Shown: positions 8,774-17,571, numbered from the stretch's first letter. The stretch is 64,000 bases of DNA from Chloroflexota bacterium (GCA_017993775.1 JAGOMA010000010.1:106408-170407); one strand, 5' to 3'. Notes: generated from the sequence alone by a model not told the origin. Numbers and translations: made by a program.

Positions 8774-9820
8774 CTATCCCACACCCGACATATCTGACCG
8801 GCAGGCAATATCGATGGTTTGATCCGGCAAAAAATTTGATTGCAAATAAAGCAGTGACTGGGCGCGATCCTCTCCACCCGCATCGGTTAACAACAGTTCC
8901 TCGCAGTAAGCGGCGATGTCTTGAATGATACGTTCATAGCGATAATAGGCCACGGCCGTGGCCGACACCTGCGCCTGACGGCCGTACCCGCGATAAAAAA
9001 GCGTCTCTTCCACCTGCGGCGCAAGCCCGGAAGCCATCAACCCGCCGCCAATGTACATCAGATCGCGCTCTTTCGGGGCCAGGATGGGTTCGTCCCAATC
9101 CACAATATAAAAATCCCGGCTGCCGATCAAGATATTCCCGGCGTGTAAATCGGAATGGCAGACCACCATGTCCGGCGGCCGCGCCGACAGCGCCCCGGCA
9201 AGCCGTTCCGCCCGCGCCGCCAGGTCAAGGATCACCTGGCGTTTCAGCCGCAAGAAAGCCGTCAATTCTCTGGCCACGGCATCAGCCGCCACGGCATCAG
9301 CCGCCACGGCATCGCCTGCTACGCCATCGTCCAGGCCGGCTAAAAAGCGGCGCACGGTTTCGCGGTACAGCGGTGCAAATGTCTCGCGGCGCAAACGGCC
9401 GTACAGCGCCCCAGGCACAACGGCCGTATGAATTTGCCGCAGCACGCGCCCCAATTCCTCCCACTGCCCCGCCGACAGCGCCGCCGCATACCCGTTCTGC
9501 CCGTCTACAAACGGATAGAGAATCGCCTTATACGCCGCCAACTGCCCCCAAAGCCGCCCCGTTTTGCTGGGCAGCGGCGCGATAATCTGCCCGATGCCCT
9601 GGTCATGCAGGAATCTGGGCAGCGCCACCGACGTCTCATCAAACGGTTCGGTCCGGAGCTTAAGGAAGTAGGGAGTTCCATCATTGGCGACGACGCGAAA
9701 AACGGCCGTATGCACATCCGCGCCCAGCGGCAAAAATTCTATCTGTACGGCCGTCAGCCCAAAGTCGTTTTGCCCACAAGCCGCAATTTGCTCGTCATGA
9801 ACAGCCGGTCTTTCAAGCAT
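8774..9820 (-). CDS. APH/choline-kinase-like phosphotransferase
   Basis: This 348-residue protein has the protein-kinase-like fold of aminoglycoside phosphotransferases. A Lys near residue 54 (YFLKL) fits the ATP-binding lysine. The catalytic loop CHSDLHAGN places Asp224 and Asn229, and the metal-binding motif is VDWDEP with Asp241. A low-complexity insertion (AVAADAVAADAVA, about 169-183) is encoded by three 15-base tandem repeats. It is the last gene of a minus-strand run with SRPBCC, Nudix and DUF5946 genes. The substrate is unknown; such genes are often annotated as antibiotic kinases without proof. Confidence 0.85.
   Translation of the reverse strand: MLERPAVHDEQIAACGQNDFGLTAVQIEFLPLGADVHTAVFRVVANDGTPYFLKLRTEPFDETSVALPRFLHDQGIGQIIAPLPSKTGRLWGQLAAYKAILYPFVDGQNGYAAALSAGQWEELGRVLRQIHTAVVPGALYGRLRRETFAPLYRETVRRFLAGLDDGVAGDAVAADAVAADAVARELTAFLRLKRQVILDLAARAERLAGALSARPPDMVVCHSDLHAGNILIGSRDFYIVDWDEPILAPKERDLMYIGGGLMASGLAPQVEETLFYRGYGRQAQVSATAVAYYRYERIIQDIAAYCEELLLTDAGGEDRAQSLLYLQSNFLPDQTIDIACRSDMSGVG
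9273..9317. repeat. Three 15-bp in-frame tandem repeats in the phosphotransferase gene
   Basis: The unit GCCACGGCATCAGCC occurs at 9273-9287 and 9288-9302, with a diverged third copy at 9303-9317. Each unit adds five residues, so copy-number change keeps the reading frame. Confidence 0.8.
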
Positions 9821-9884
9821 AAGTGGTCTCAGTGACGGTCAAACGGCCGTCGCCCTGCCCATCCTTAACCATTGGTCATCGACT

Positions 9885-10340
9885 TTACTGCCCCATCTCC
9901 GCCAGATGACGCGCAATCGCCCGGCGAAACATCAGCGAAATGAGCCACAGAAACGGCCGTGCCCACCCTCGCCGAGGAAACAATTGGAACCGTCGCGTCA
10001 CCAGTGTGCCCTTGGCCTTCGTCTGAAACGCCCATTCCTCGATGAAATAGGCCGCCAGACCGCTTAACGGCGGCGTAAATTCATGCATCTTCATGGCCAC
10101 CATCTGGCCCACCTCCCACGCATAAATTTCCTCGACATGGCTTGAGCCATCCCTATTCTGCACCCGGATGCGCGACCCAACCATGTCGTCGGTCCGCGTT
10201 TCATACGCTGCGCTGGCAATGCCCGGCAAAAACCCATAGCCGCCAAACTCCTGCCAGTGTGAGGTATCGGCAATCGCCGCCGCAATTTCGGCGGCTGATG
10301 CAGGGATAAGGTGACTGCATTCAAACACAATAGGCTGCAT
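9885..10340 (-). CDS. SRPBCC-family (START-like) protein
   Basis: This 151-residue protein opens with FECSHLIPASAAEIAAAIADTSHWQEFGGYG, the pattern of SRPBCC or polyketide-cyclase-like ligand-binding proteins. A central GSRIRVQNRDGSSHVEE strand pair and a C-terminal helix (PFLWLISLMFRRAIARHLAEM) follow, giving full family length. A TGAGGTG ribosome site lies before the ATG. It probably binds a hydrophobic ligand; no ligand can be named. It lies 64 bases before the phosphotransferase gene and may share its transcript. Confidence 0.75.
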   Translation of the reverse strand: MQPIVFECSHLIPASAAEIAAAIADTSHWQEFGGYGFLPGIASAAYETRTDDMVGSRIRVQNRDGSSHVEEIYAWEVGQMVAMKMHEFTPPLSGLAAYFIEEWAFQTKAKGTLVTRRFQLFPRRGWARPFLWLISLMFRRAIARHLAEMGQ

Positions 10341-10427
10341 AACTACACCTCATAAAAACGGCCGTCCATCTCCCCATTAACAAGTGCCAATGGACCATTT
10401 TATGCGCCATCGACCCCCCGATCCCAT

Positions 10428-10850
10428 CTAGATCATCGCCACAATACCATCGGGATAAAACGGCATTGCCCCCGCTTTCAACTCGCTTTCGTCATACCAC
10501 CGCACGACAAACGGTTCGTCATTGCTTTCCGTGCCCTGAAACTGCGCCACCTGATATTGTGCCTCGTCCTCAAACTCGGCCGCAAACACAAAAACAATCT
10601 CGTGACTATCCGAACCGTTATAGTTAAAGCGGTTCTCGCTAACGCCCAACAGATGAAGATTTCTGACACGCACCCCAATTTCTTCAAACATTTCTCTGGC
10701 GGCGGCCTCGTCGGCCGGTTCCATAAACTCGATGCCCCCGCCCACCGGCATCACATACCGCTCGTTTTTGGCCGGATCAAATCCTTCGGCCAGCAGAATC
10801 TTTGTCCCGTTGCGTACCAAACACACTGATTTTGCGCGAATGTTATTCAT
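10428..10850 (-). CDS. Nudix hydrolase
   Basis: The start at 10848-10850 overlaps the 3' end of the preceding DUF5946 gene by eight bases, which favours translational coupling over longer in-frame starts. The 140-residue protein carries a complete Nudix box between Gly38 and Val60 (GGIEFMEPAD...REMFEEIGV), including the REUXEEXGU core. Nudix enzymes hydrolyse nucleoside diphosphates linked to another moiety; the substrate cannot be read from sequence. The C-terminus ends FYPDGIVAMI. Confidence 0.9.
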   Translation of the reverse strand: MNNIRAKSVCLVRNGTKILLAEGFDPAKNERYVMPVGGGIEFMEPADEAAAREMFEEIGVRVRNLHLLGVSENRFNYNGSDSHEIVFVFAAEFEDEAQYQVAQFQGTESNDEPFVVRWYDESELKAGAMPFYPDGIVAMI

Positions 10851-11289
10851 TCTGAGAAGTATAACAGGCCCGCCGCACAATGGCCGCCCATTGTCTGACG
10901 CGCGCCGCCGCGCCCTGCGGCCGGTCTGGGAGGTATACATCGGCTATGGTCATCGACCATTGGCGGGGCAACGGCCGTCGCTCCGCTTCAGGTTTAAGCA
11001 CGCGTTTGTGGCCTTCATAGACGGCCGTTGCCCGCCGGCGCAGCGTCTCTGTCGAAACCCCATGATCCAGGTAGTCTAACAGCGCCAGGCGCAGCCCCGC
11101 CAGCGCTTCATCGGTGAATTGGGCCGGATGCTGCAAATTATACGCGGCGACTGTCAGGAAATGCTCGGCTTGCAGCGCCGGGTCCTGGTATTCCAAGGCG
11201 ATGATGGCGCCCAACATCTCCCAACACGTCAGGCCATCCACCCTGGGCGCGCCACATTCTGGACAGGTCAACACAAATTTCTCACGCAT
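10843..11289 (-). CDS. DUF5946 family protein
   Basis: This 148-residue protein has a CPECG motif (Cys9 and Cys12) followed by GLTCWEMLGAIIALEYQDP, typical of DUF5946. The Cys residues suggest a small metal site at the N-terminus. The rest is helical with a hydrophobic AEHFLTVAAYNLQHPAQF stretch. It is the first gene of the DUF5946-Nudix-SRPBCC-phosphotransferase run and overlaps the Nudix start. Its function is unknown. Confidence 0.75.
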   Translation of the reverse strand: MREKFVLTCPECGAPRVDGLTCWEMLGAIIALEYQDPALQAEHFLTVAAYNLQHPAQFTDEALAGLRLALLDYLDHGVSTETLRRRATAVYEGHKRVLKPEAERRPLPRQWSMTIADVYLPDRPQGAAARVRQWAAIVRRACYTSQNE

Positions 11290-11303
11290 GGCACACGGAA
11301 GAC

Positions 11304-11405
11304 CCTAAGGCCTGAAAATTAAATAACATGTGTAAGATTGGTCAATCTCAGAAGAGTGGTCCAATCTAAACGTGTAAATTATTCAATTCTCGTTCCTGAG
11401 GGTTT
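11304..11405. repeat. About 100-bp intergenic repeat, copy B
   Basis: This copy matches 6871-6970: the flanks GAAAATTAAATAACATG and CGTGTAAATTATTCAATTCTC are nearly unchanged, while the central AGATTGG...CCAATCT hairpin is degraded. It begins with CCCTAAGG and ends with CCTGAGGG, so it also seems related to the CCCTAAGGG family. Confidence 0.75.
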
Positions 11406-11623
11406 GAGTTCCCCACGGTCTGCCTTCTCAGGAACAAACCGCTACCTTTGCACTTTTTAGAAATAGGACGCGGATTTTCCGAATGCGGCGGATAAACGCC
11501 GATTTTATGCCAGTTTAGCCGCGAAAATCCGGTTTAGCCGCGAACCATTCATAAATCTGCAAACATAGTGCAAACCCTTGGGGCTTTGTTACAAAAATAT
11601 TTTCAAGTTTGTTGGTGGCATTT

Positions 11624-11681
11624 GTAGCCGCGGCATCCTTACCGCGCTCTGGGTAATACACGGCAAGGATACTGCGGCTAC
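11624..11681. repeat. Imperfect 21-bp inverted repeat (GTAGCCGC hairpin)
   Basis: The arms at 11624-11644 and 11661-11681 pair with three mismatches. A diverged relative with the same GTAGCCGCGG.ATCC.TACCGCG start lies at 61658-61701. Apart from this hairpin and the repeat at 11304, I see nothing in the 490-base gap between the DUF5946 and DoxX genes. Confidence 0.55.
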
Positions 11682-11778
11682 GCGGCATAAATTTCCAAAA
11701 CCCACCTTACAAAGCGCTCGGGGGCTGTAAAGATACAATCTTGGCGATCGCCATCTGCGCAGACCGGCGATTTTGCGT

Positions 11779-12162
11779 TTAAATCATCTTATAAAATGAA
11801 ATGAAACGGCCGTAAGCCACAAAAAGACTCATCAAGAAAAAAACGATAGTCCCAATCGCCAACTGATTCTCTTTTCTTGTAAGGCGCACATACGTTGCCC
11901 CAACCATGACCAGAGCGAGTCCTGTGGCCGCCAGAGGTGTTAACCAGGGCAATATCCCGGTCAGCCACGGCAAGATAAGGCCAATCGCGCCCAAAACCTC
12001 AATCGCGCCCAACAGTTTCAAGACATTAGCCGAATAATTCTTGGCATACCCGCCTATAGGGGTCTGGATTAATGCCTCTCGCGACAACATCAGCTTCTGC
12101 CCGCCAGCAAAAAGAAAAAGCGCTGCCAGTAAAACTTGGACAATCCACAATGCAATATTCAC
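11779..12162 (-). CDS. DoxX family membrane protein
   Basis: The GTG start at 12160-12162 is preferred because TAAGGAG lies eight bases upstream; an in-frame GTG nine bases earlier overlaps that site. The 127-residue protein has four hydrophobic helices, with FAGGQKLM in the first loop, and fits DoxX/DoxD-like proteins. These are small membrane proteins linked in some organisms to thiosulfate or redox chemistry. The gene is divergent from a LysR regulator, with a dyad in between that could be the control site. Confidence 0.8.
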   Translation of the reverse strand: MNIALWIVQVLLAALFLFAGGQKLMLSREALIQTPIGGYAKNYSANVLKLLGAIEVLGAIGLILPWLTGILPWLTPLAATGLALVMVGATYVRLTRKENQLAIGTIVFFLMSLFVAYGRFISFYKMI

Positions 12163-12272
12163 AGTTACCACTCCTTACAAGATTTTTGGGGTTACACCCA
12201 GGCCAGACATGGTGAAGTCTACAATCCCTGAGCGAAAAACAAGACAATGGTGCAAACGATACGGGAATAGAA

Positions 12273-12291
12273 ATATTTGTCAAGCAAATAT
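12273..12291. promoter_or_regulatory. Candidate operator dyad between doxX and the LysR gene
   Basis: The perfect inverted repeat ATATTTG-TCAAG-CAAATAT fits the general LysR-type T-N11-A dyad form. It lies about 110 bases upstream of the DoxX start and about 400 bases before lysR. The rest of the 535-base gap (12163-12697) shows only a TACAAT -10-like box at 12674-12679 before lysR. Confidence 0.35.
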
Positions 12292-12697
12292 CGCTGCTCC
12301 AGGGTAAAGGCCTACTCGCCAATAACGCTCCTTTTCCCTCATCGTCAATTTGGGCATCAAACGCCAGCCTGGCGGGCCAGCACCCAATTGAAGTTCCATT
12401 TGGGCAACAAATCAATCCGCTGCGCGGCCCTCTGGCAGAAAGTTGACGGGCGTTGGGGTAAGAGGGAAACGGCCGTTGCCAACCCAATTTGCCCCGCAAT
12501 CCATGATGAAGTGACGTTTGCCAGGCGGCTTCATGTGCGCAACACAAGCAGGTTAACACACTCCCGGCTGTCGCGCTCAAGAGTACAGGGTTGAGCAACC
12601 TTCTTTCTGCCGCGCGCCGAGCTGGCCGCCCCCAAAGAGGATAAAGACAGGCAGTCATTCTTTTCAGACATGATACAATCTGGTATGGAGCTTGCTT

Positions 12698-13633
12698 ATG
12701 ATAGAATTATCGAAACTCGAAGCCTTCATCTATGCGGCGGAGAATCTTAGCTTTTCGGTGGCCGCCAAACACCTGCAACTTTCCCAACCCACGATCAGCC
12801 ATCGCATTAAACGATTGGAACAAGAGTTAGGCGTGTCGTTGTTTGACCGATCAAGCCACGATCTTAATCTAACAGAAGCGGGTCGTTTGCTCTTGCCGTG
12901 GGCCGCCAAGCTTATCCACCAAGCCTTAGAAACACAGGAGTTGATGGCTTCTCTACAGGATGGAGTTGTCGGCAGCCTGCGTGTAGCGTGCAGCACCACG
13001 GCCGGCAAATATGTTTTGCCACAGTTGGCAGCTCGTTTTTGTCGGCAGCATCCAGGCATCCAGGTCAGAATACTGGCCTGCACCCCGCACCACGTCATTC
13101 CCCGCCTGTTAGAGGGGGAAGCAAATTTGGCTGTTGTGAGCAGCTATGATTTGTGCCATCAAGGGTTTGAATGTCAGGAGTTTTTTACAGACAACATTGT
13201 GCTAATTGCCCCATCCAGTCACCCGTGGGTCAGCCGGCAGGCTATTGACCCAGCAGACCTTTTGTCGGAACCCTTGTTGATGCGGGAGGCAACGTCTGGC
13301 ACGAGGCGCGTTTTACTAACCGAATTAGCCAAGCACGACATCACTGTAGAAGACTTAAATGTATTTTTAGAATTAGGCAATGCAGAGGCAATTGTCAAAA
13401 CAGTCGAAGCGGGATTTGGCGTTTCGTTTGTTTCCTCGCTGGCGGCTTCCTGGGCGTTGGCGGCAGGCAGCGTGGTGAATATACCGGTTATCGGCATGGA
13501 TTTGAAGCGCATCATTTACATGATCCGGCGCAGTTTAGATTCACCCTACCGACCTCAGGAAACGTTTTGGGGATTTGTTCATGATCCGAGCAACATGGAT
13601 TTACTGAGCATGGCTTCTGAGGAATCTGCCTAA
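12698..13633 (+). CDS. LysR-family transcriptional regulator
   Basis: The ATG at 12698 is chosen because ATGGAG lies seven bases upstream; an in-frame TTG at 12692 is too close to that site. The 311-residue protein has an N-terminal winged HTH (residues about 3-60, FSVAAKHLQLSQPTISHRIKRLEQELG) and a periplasmic-binding-like effector domain beginning GSLRVACSTTAGKYVLPQ. Similarity to the CysB/CysL-like subgroup is suggested by the effector-domain start. The gene is divergent from doxX and borders the sulfur cluster at its 3' side in convergent orientation. Its target is probably doxX or an unlinked gene. Confidence 0.9.
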   Translation: MIELSKLEAFIYAAENLSFSVAAKHLQLSQPTISHRIKRLEQELGVSLFDRSSHDLNLTEAGRLLLPWAAKLIHQALETQELMASLQDGVVGSLRVACSTTAGKYVLPQLAARFCRQHPGIQVRILACTPHHVIPRLLEGEANLAVVSSYDLCHQGFECQEFFTDNIVLIAPSSHPWVSRQAIDPADLLSEPLLMREATSGTRRVLLTELAKHDITVEDLNVFLELGNAEAIVKTVEAGFGVSFVSSLAASWALAAGSVVNIPVIGMDLKRIIYMIRRSLDSPYRPQETFWGFVHDPSNMDLLSMASEESA

Positions 13634-13891
13634 CGCTTTGACGGATGCCCGCCTTTTAATCTGAAAGGCTTGCTTTTGGTGGTTTTGCTTTGGTTTTGCG
13701 GCTGCGGGAATCAGCCGGGTAATGGGCGGGAGTTGTACTGCGAAATTTTGTCCCCAAACGCTCAATTCATGGTTCGCCTGAGTTGGCAGTTCACACAGTT
13801 CCAATTGCACGGTTTGAGCGGGATGGTATCAACACCCAGGGATTGACCCAGGCAACGTGAAGGCACTGGCCTGAAAACGTAGTTCATCGTA
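13634..13891. other. Gap with no gene seen
   Basis: This 258-base stretch lies between the convergent LysR and thioredoxin-VKOR genes. I found no credible gene, dyad with T-tract or family repeat in it. The first 60 bases downstream of the LysR stop are unusually TTTTGGTT-rich. Confidence 0.4.
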
Positions 13892-15130
13892 TCAACTTGC
13901 TTGCCACTGGGGATCGGGGCGTAACGGCCGTTTCAATGCCCACCATGTCACCAGCAAACAAATCAACCCGGTTGCCACCGCCGATGTGAGACACCACATA
14001 CAAACTGCGCCGATCACCAACAGTTCCAGCAGTGTCAGATAAAACGAAAACAGCGTGCCCCAAAACGCCAGCCCGACCAGCGCCAACACAGCCAGGCGCT
14101 GCAAGGTTTCAACGCGCTGGAGCAGCCACAAACCCGCCACACTTATGTAGAAGATCAAGCCTAAAAAGGCAATAGGAATGCCGAAAATATGGGCGTAAGG
14201 ACTGCTCTGAACGATGTTGCATTCACCAACGGGACCGCAAACGGCCGTTACATGCGTCGTCTCCACATAAGCCAGGTAACCAGACACAACCAGACCAATG
14301 GCAATCAGCGCTCCTATCAGCCCACTGCGCCCTTTACCACAATTGAGCGTGACGCCGGCTTGGGTGAGCGCTGCCCACCGCCCACCCCACTGCCAGACCC
14401 AGAACAGTAAAACGGCCAAAAGCCCCAGCAAAACAATCCATCCCAGGGCAAATCCAACGGTGTCTGGCGGGGATACGGCCTCTGCCTCGGCCATAGCTGC
14501 GGCGTCGATTGTTTCAAGTGGTTGCGTTGTTGTGTCTTCGGTTGCAGCAATGACCGATGGAAAGAGAGATGGAAGCGGAACGGGCGGTTCCACATCCGCA
14601 CCCACTACGCCATCCGCTTCTATCGTGGGAGTCTGTGCCTGCGCCGCTTCTTCTGCCTGCGCAGAATCTGGCACGGGCGTTAATTCCATGACAATCTCCG
14701 CCATACCGGGGAAATTGGGCCAATTGTTGCCCCCAGCCGCCAAACCAGCCTCTATCATTTCTGGAAACGCATTCTCGATCTCCAGAGCGCCGACCAAAAC
14801 GGTGTCTTCAATGACCAGCGTAGGCACGCCCTGCCGGTTTTCCGGGGTCTGGTAGTAGGCAATCGCACGCGTAAACAAATAGCTGCCCGCTTCGGTAGTG
14901 GTATCTATACCCAAAACAACCAACCGCTCCCCATACTTTTCTAACAACGGAATCATGACGTTGTTGATGGCTTCATGACAATGGGGGCAAGTCGGCGAAT
15001 AAAACAAGACAGCATGGACAATCGCCGGTTCTTCCGCGTCTTGTTCCTGGGCATAAGCCGGCAAGCCGAATGCAAGGCAGCTTACAAAAATCATCAGCAA
15101 CCAGATGATCCGAGATGTGTTGCCAGGCAT
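13892..15130 (-). CDS. Thioredoxin-like / VKOR fusion (disulfide-bond formation)
   Basis: The ATG at 15128-15130 lies one base after the stop of the preceding gene, so it is favoured. The 412-residue protein begins with a signal-anchor ([20 protein letters not shown]). Next comes a thioredoxin-like domain with SPTCPHCHE (Cys48 and Cys51), a Pro/Ala/Glu-rich linker (about 150-240), and a five-helix VKOR domain with a Cys298/Cys304 loop pair and active-site CMWC (Cys377 and Cys380). VKOR enzymes pass electrons from periplasmic thiols to quinone. In the well-known cyanobacterial fusions VKOR comes first; here thioredoxin comes first. As the last gene of the Hdr/Qmo-TusA-DsrE cluster it may oxidise or carry thiols outside the membrane. 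Confidence 0.85.
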   Translation of the reverse strand: MPGNTSRIIWLLMIFVSCLAFGLPAYAQEQDAEEPAIVHAVLFYSPTCPHCHEAINNVMIPLLEKYGERLVVLGIDTTTEAGSYLFTRAIAYYQTPENRQGVPTLVIEDTVLVGALEIENAFPEMIEAGLAAGGNNWPNFPGMAEIVMELTPVPDSAQAEEAAQAQTPTIEADGVVGADVEPPVPLPSLFPSVIAATEDTTTQPLETIDAAAMAEAEAVSPPDTVGFALGWIVLLGLLAVLLFWVWQWGGRWAALTQAGVTLNCGKGRSGLIGALIAIGLVVSGYLAYVETTHVTAVCGPVGECNIVQSSPYAHIFGIPIAFLGLIFYISVAGLWLLQRVETLQRLAVLALVGLAFWGTLFSFYLTLLELLVIGAVCMWCLTSAVATGLICLLVTWWALKRPLRPDPQWQAS

Positions 15131-15131
15131 G

Positions 15132-15536
15132 TTAGTGAAGCCGCTCCATGTGGTTGACAATTTTACCCTCGATAACGGCCGTTACGGCCGTTTCCACATC
15201 CGCAATATCCGTCAAAATAGGCTGCACATTTGCCTGTTCCAATCCGGCATAAGCGCCCTGCCCCATGCCCCGTGCCAGCAAAACATCACAATCGGTAATC
15301 GCGGCAAACATCTGCCGGTGCTTTTCGGCCGAATGCTGCCCATGCCCATGTCCAGTCCCATGACCATGTTCGTGGTCATGATGCGCTTCACCGGCAAAGT
15401 CCTGATGCCCCATTTTGGCGCGCAATTCCTGAGCCACTATCTGCCCAGCCTCGACCGTATAAACCGCATACTTTGTGGCTCGCCCAAAATGGGCGCTAAT
15501 TTTTTTCCCATCATCCGTTACAACAGCAATTTTCAT
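15132..15536 (-). CDS. NifX/NifB-C-like (dinitrogenase FeMo-cofactor domain) protein with His-rich loop
   Basis: This 134-residue protein starts MKIAVVTDDGKKISAHFGRA, the signature of the NifX/MTH1175-like fold. A His-rich loop (HHDHEHGHGTGHGHGQH, about residues 52-68) interrupts it and probably binds metal. The second half (CDVLLARGMGQGAYAGLEQANVQPI) is canonical. An AAAAGGTGATGG ribosome site precedes the ATG. There are no nitrogenase genes nearby. In other genomes such proteins accompany Fe-S and Hdr-type clusters, so a metal or cluster carrier role for the adjacent Fe-S proteins is inferred. Confidence 0.8.
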   Translation of the reverse strand: MKIAVVTDDGKKISAHFGRATKYAVYTVEAGQIVAQELRAKMGHQDFAGEAHHDHEHGHGTGHGHGQHSAEKHRQMFAAITDCDVLLARGMGQGAYAGLEQANVQPILTDIADVETAVTAVIEGKIVNHMERLH

Positions 15537-15613
15537 ATCCCATCACCTTTTTACAGAGATGAAGAACAGCACACAAAGCACTGCTCTTCATAAATTTGTA
15601 AACACCACCAACC

Positions 15614-15991
15614 CTAAAAAGTCAGAGACATCCCGGCCCCTTGGGCATCCAATAAGAAGGCCGGCGCACTCAAAATCTCCACGCCCTCCCGCACATCTTC
15701 GACCTTGATGCCTTTATTTTCCAGCGCCAATTCACACAAAATAACCCGGCCGCCTTCGGCCATAATATCATTGTACAATTTAATGGGATCAGGCAGACCC
15801 TTCAGGTGCATATCACGGATCTTTTCCAGCTCGCCCTTTACCAAGGCATTTGCCCCGCCTGGGCAGAAGAACAATATCACGTCATCACCAATCCCCACCC
15901 CAGAGGCGCCCATAATCAGCGTCGGCATGACATGCGGCGGATCGGCGTGATTACACACCACCACCATTTTATTACTTCCATTGTCGCTCAT
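15614..15991 (-). CDS. DsrE/DsrF-like sulfur-relay protein
   Basis: This 125-residue protein has the DsrE fold: MVVVCNHADPP, a GASGVGIGDDVILFFCPGGANALVKG core, and EGGRVILCELALENKGI near the end. Three Cys positions (in VVVCN, FFCPGG and ILCEL) are candidates for persulfide carriage; the last matches the position where DsrE proteins carry a conserved Cys. It lies 96 bases downstream of the membrane Fe-S gene and before the NifX-like gene. DsrE partners of TusA move sulfane sulfur in oxidisers, and a tusA homologue is in the same cluster. Confidence 0.8.
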   Translation of the reverse strand: MSDNGSNKMVVVCNHADPPHVMPTLIMGASGVGIGDDVILFFCPGGANALVKGELEKIRDMHLKGLPDPIKLYNDIMAEGGRVILCELALENKGIKVEDVREGVEILSAPAFLLDAQGAGMSLTF

Positions 15992-16087
15992 TGAACCATC
16001 TCCTTTGTTACCATAACTATTATGAACACCTTCCCAGAAGGTCTTTCTAGATAATTTGCTTCAGGCTAACTTCCGGGAAGTAGAAAA

Positions 16088-17269
16088 CTAATCCGTGCCG
16101 GTTGGCACAAAATCAGGAACCAACTGCTCTTCACGTACTTTGGCCTTGATGGCTTCCAAATACATCGCCAATGGCCGGTAAAACAGATGCGCCCATTTGC
16201 CCACACCCACCTCTGTGTCCAGCATCGCCACCATGGCCATCACATGAACAACATAAATAAGATAAGTTGCCCAGGCCCAACCCGCATAGCGGAAGATGTG
16301 GACAAAAATGCCGGTCACGGCTCCCGTTAAAATGAAAGCGGGAAACAGCCAATCCGTCGGCTGCGAGAAGCGGTGCAGCTGCTCTGTTTTGCGCCAGCGC
16401 CCAATCAGGATTTCCGACGAGGTATAGATCAGAACGATGGTGGCGTAGTAACCCAGCCAGCGCTGTGGATGCCAAAGGGGGTAGATAGCGTCCGTTTGAA
16501 ACCACCACAGAAAGCCTAAAATCAAAACCAACATGGTGACATAGCCAGAAACCAGCAGAAAATGCTTGAACCAGCGGCGGTGATTGTGGTTTTCTTCCTT
16601 GCTGTCGCCGTGGCAATCGCGCCAGCGCCGTTGGGTGACGAAGGCGGTTATATACACGGGCAGCGTTTCCAAATAGAGGCGCAGCGGCAGTTTTGCCCCA
16701 TGGGTCACTGGCTCCAGCACTTGCCGCCCCATTTTGAAAACGCCAGATATCATGCGTAAAAACAGGATACCGCCATGTATCAGCACCAACACCCACACCA
16801 ACATCACCGGGGCAAAGGAATTCAGCTGCACGGAATCCGATTTGATGTTGACAAAGCCGGTAATGACGTGATAGCCGCTGAAAAGCGCCAGCACGATTAA
16901 GGCAATGCGCACGATGGTCTTGATAACGGCCGTTTCCGAGGTATACAATTTCGCACTCAAACCACTAGAGTCATACTGAGCCGTCAGCCAGCGCCGCAGC
17001 GCCATCATCGTCTCGCCCGGTTCCGCTTCCTTGGGGCAAGTGCTGGCGCAATCGCCGCAGTAGTAACACAGCCAGGGGTCGGTGCTGGCGAGAAGCTGCT
17101 CTTTCGCGCCCACCTGCGCCAGCCGAATCATATTGCGCGGAAAAAGGTGCTCGTCGCTGGTGAGCGGGCACATGGCGGTGCAAGTGCCGCAGTTGACGCA
17201 TTTTTCTGCCCCCACTGCCCCGTAATCCTGCAGGTCAATCAGCAAATTAGGATCGACACGTGTGCTCAT
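16088..17269 (-). CDS. qmoC: QmoC/HdrC-HdrE-like membrane Fe-S protein
   Basis: This 393-residue protein has an HdrC-like N-terminus with two [4Fe-4S] motifs (Cys24, 27, 30, 34 and Cys68, 71, 74, 78). It continues into about six membrane helices of the HdrE/NarI cytochrome b type (TIVRIALIVLALFSGYHVI, VMLVWVLVLIHGGILF and others) containing several His that may bind heme. This is the architecture of QmoC, which links soluble Hdr-like flavoproteins to the menaquinone pool. The start overlaps the preceding winged-helix stop by four bases (ATGA). It is the probable membrane anchor of the complex encoded here. The direction of electron flow cannot be read from sequence. Confidence 0.85.
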   Translation of the reverse strand: MSTRVDPNLLIDLQDYGAVGAEKCVNCGTCTAMCPLTSDEHLFPRNMIRLAQVGAKEQLLASTDPWLCYYCGDCASTCPKEAEPGETMMALRRWLTAQYDSSGLSAKLYTSETAVIKTIVRIALIVLALFSGYHVITGFVNIKSDSVQLNSFAPVMLVWVLVLIHGGILFLRMISGVFKMGRQVLEPVTHGAKLPLRLYLETLPVYITAFVTQRRWRDCHGDSKEENHNHRRWFKHFLLVSGYVTMLVLILGFLWWFQTDAIYPLWHPQRWLGYYATIVLIYTSSEILIGRWRKTEQLHRFSQPTDWLFPAFILTGAVTGIFVHIFRYAGWAWATYLIYVVHVMAMVAMLDTEVGVGKWAHLFYRPLAMYLEAIKAKVREEQLVPDFVPTGTD

Positions 17270-17571
17270 TTTTTGCCGTCCTGTATACGTTGGTAGAGGT
17301 AATACTCACCACACATGCCCGTTTCCATGACGAGGCCATATTTTTTCATCGCCGTGATATGCCACAACACCTCATGGGCGGGCACACCGCTGGCTTCTGC
17401 CACTTCTGGCACCGTCTTTGGTTCCTCGCGCATCAGCTTGCAGATGTCGCGGCGCACCGCTTGCTGCGCCCTGAGTTTTGCTTGCGCCGTGGCAACCGTT
17501 TCTTTATGCGCCTCGCGCAGCTGCTTGAGCATTATCGCTCTCTTTTTGGCATCTTCTCGTTTGTCGCTCAT
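17266..17571 (-). CDS. Small winged-helix protein embedded in the Hdr/Qmo operon
   Basis: This 101-residue protein has a charged coiled N-terminal helix (about 1-45, many Lys, Arg and Glu). A winged-helix domain follows (TVPEVAEASGVPAHEVLWHITAMKKYGLV) and a short C-terminal wing with one Cys (ETGMCGEYYLYQ). The ATG shares one base with the stop of the upstream hdrA-like gene (TGATG) and its own stop overlaps the downstream ATG, so it is made in step with both. It could be a transcription factor, but the tight coupling also allows an assembly or structural subunit role. Confidence 0.75.
   Translation of the reverse strand: MSDKREDAKKRAIMLKQLREAHKETVATAQAKLRAQQAVRRDICKLMREEPKTVPEVAEASGVPAHEVLWHITAMKKYGLVMETGMCGEYYLYQRIQDGKK

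Noticed and set aside
8774..9820. Aminoglycoside resistance gene
   Set aside because: The fold is right, but it lacks family-specific features and resistance context, so only the broad phosphotransferase call is supported.
12026..12658. 210-codon minus-strand frame in the doxX-lysR gap
   Set aside because: It overlaps doxX in another frame and has no recognisable domain or start signal.
15132..15536. Nitrogen fixation locus
   Set aside because: Only a NifX-like fold is present; there are no nifHDK or other nif genes.
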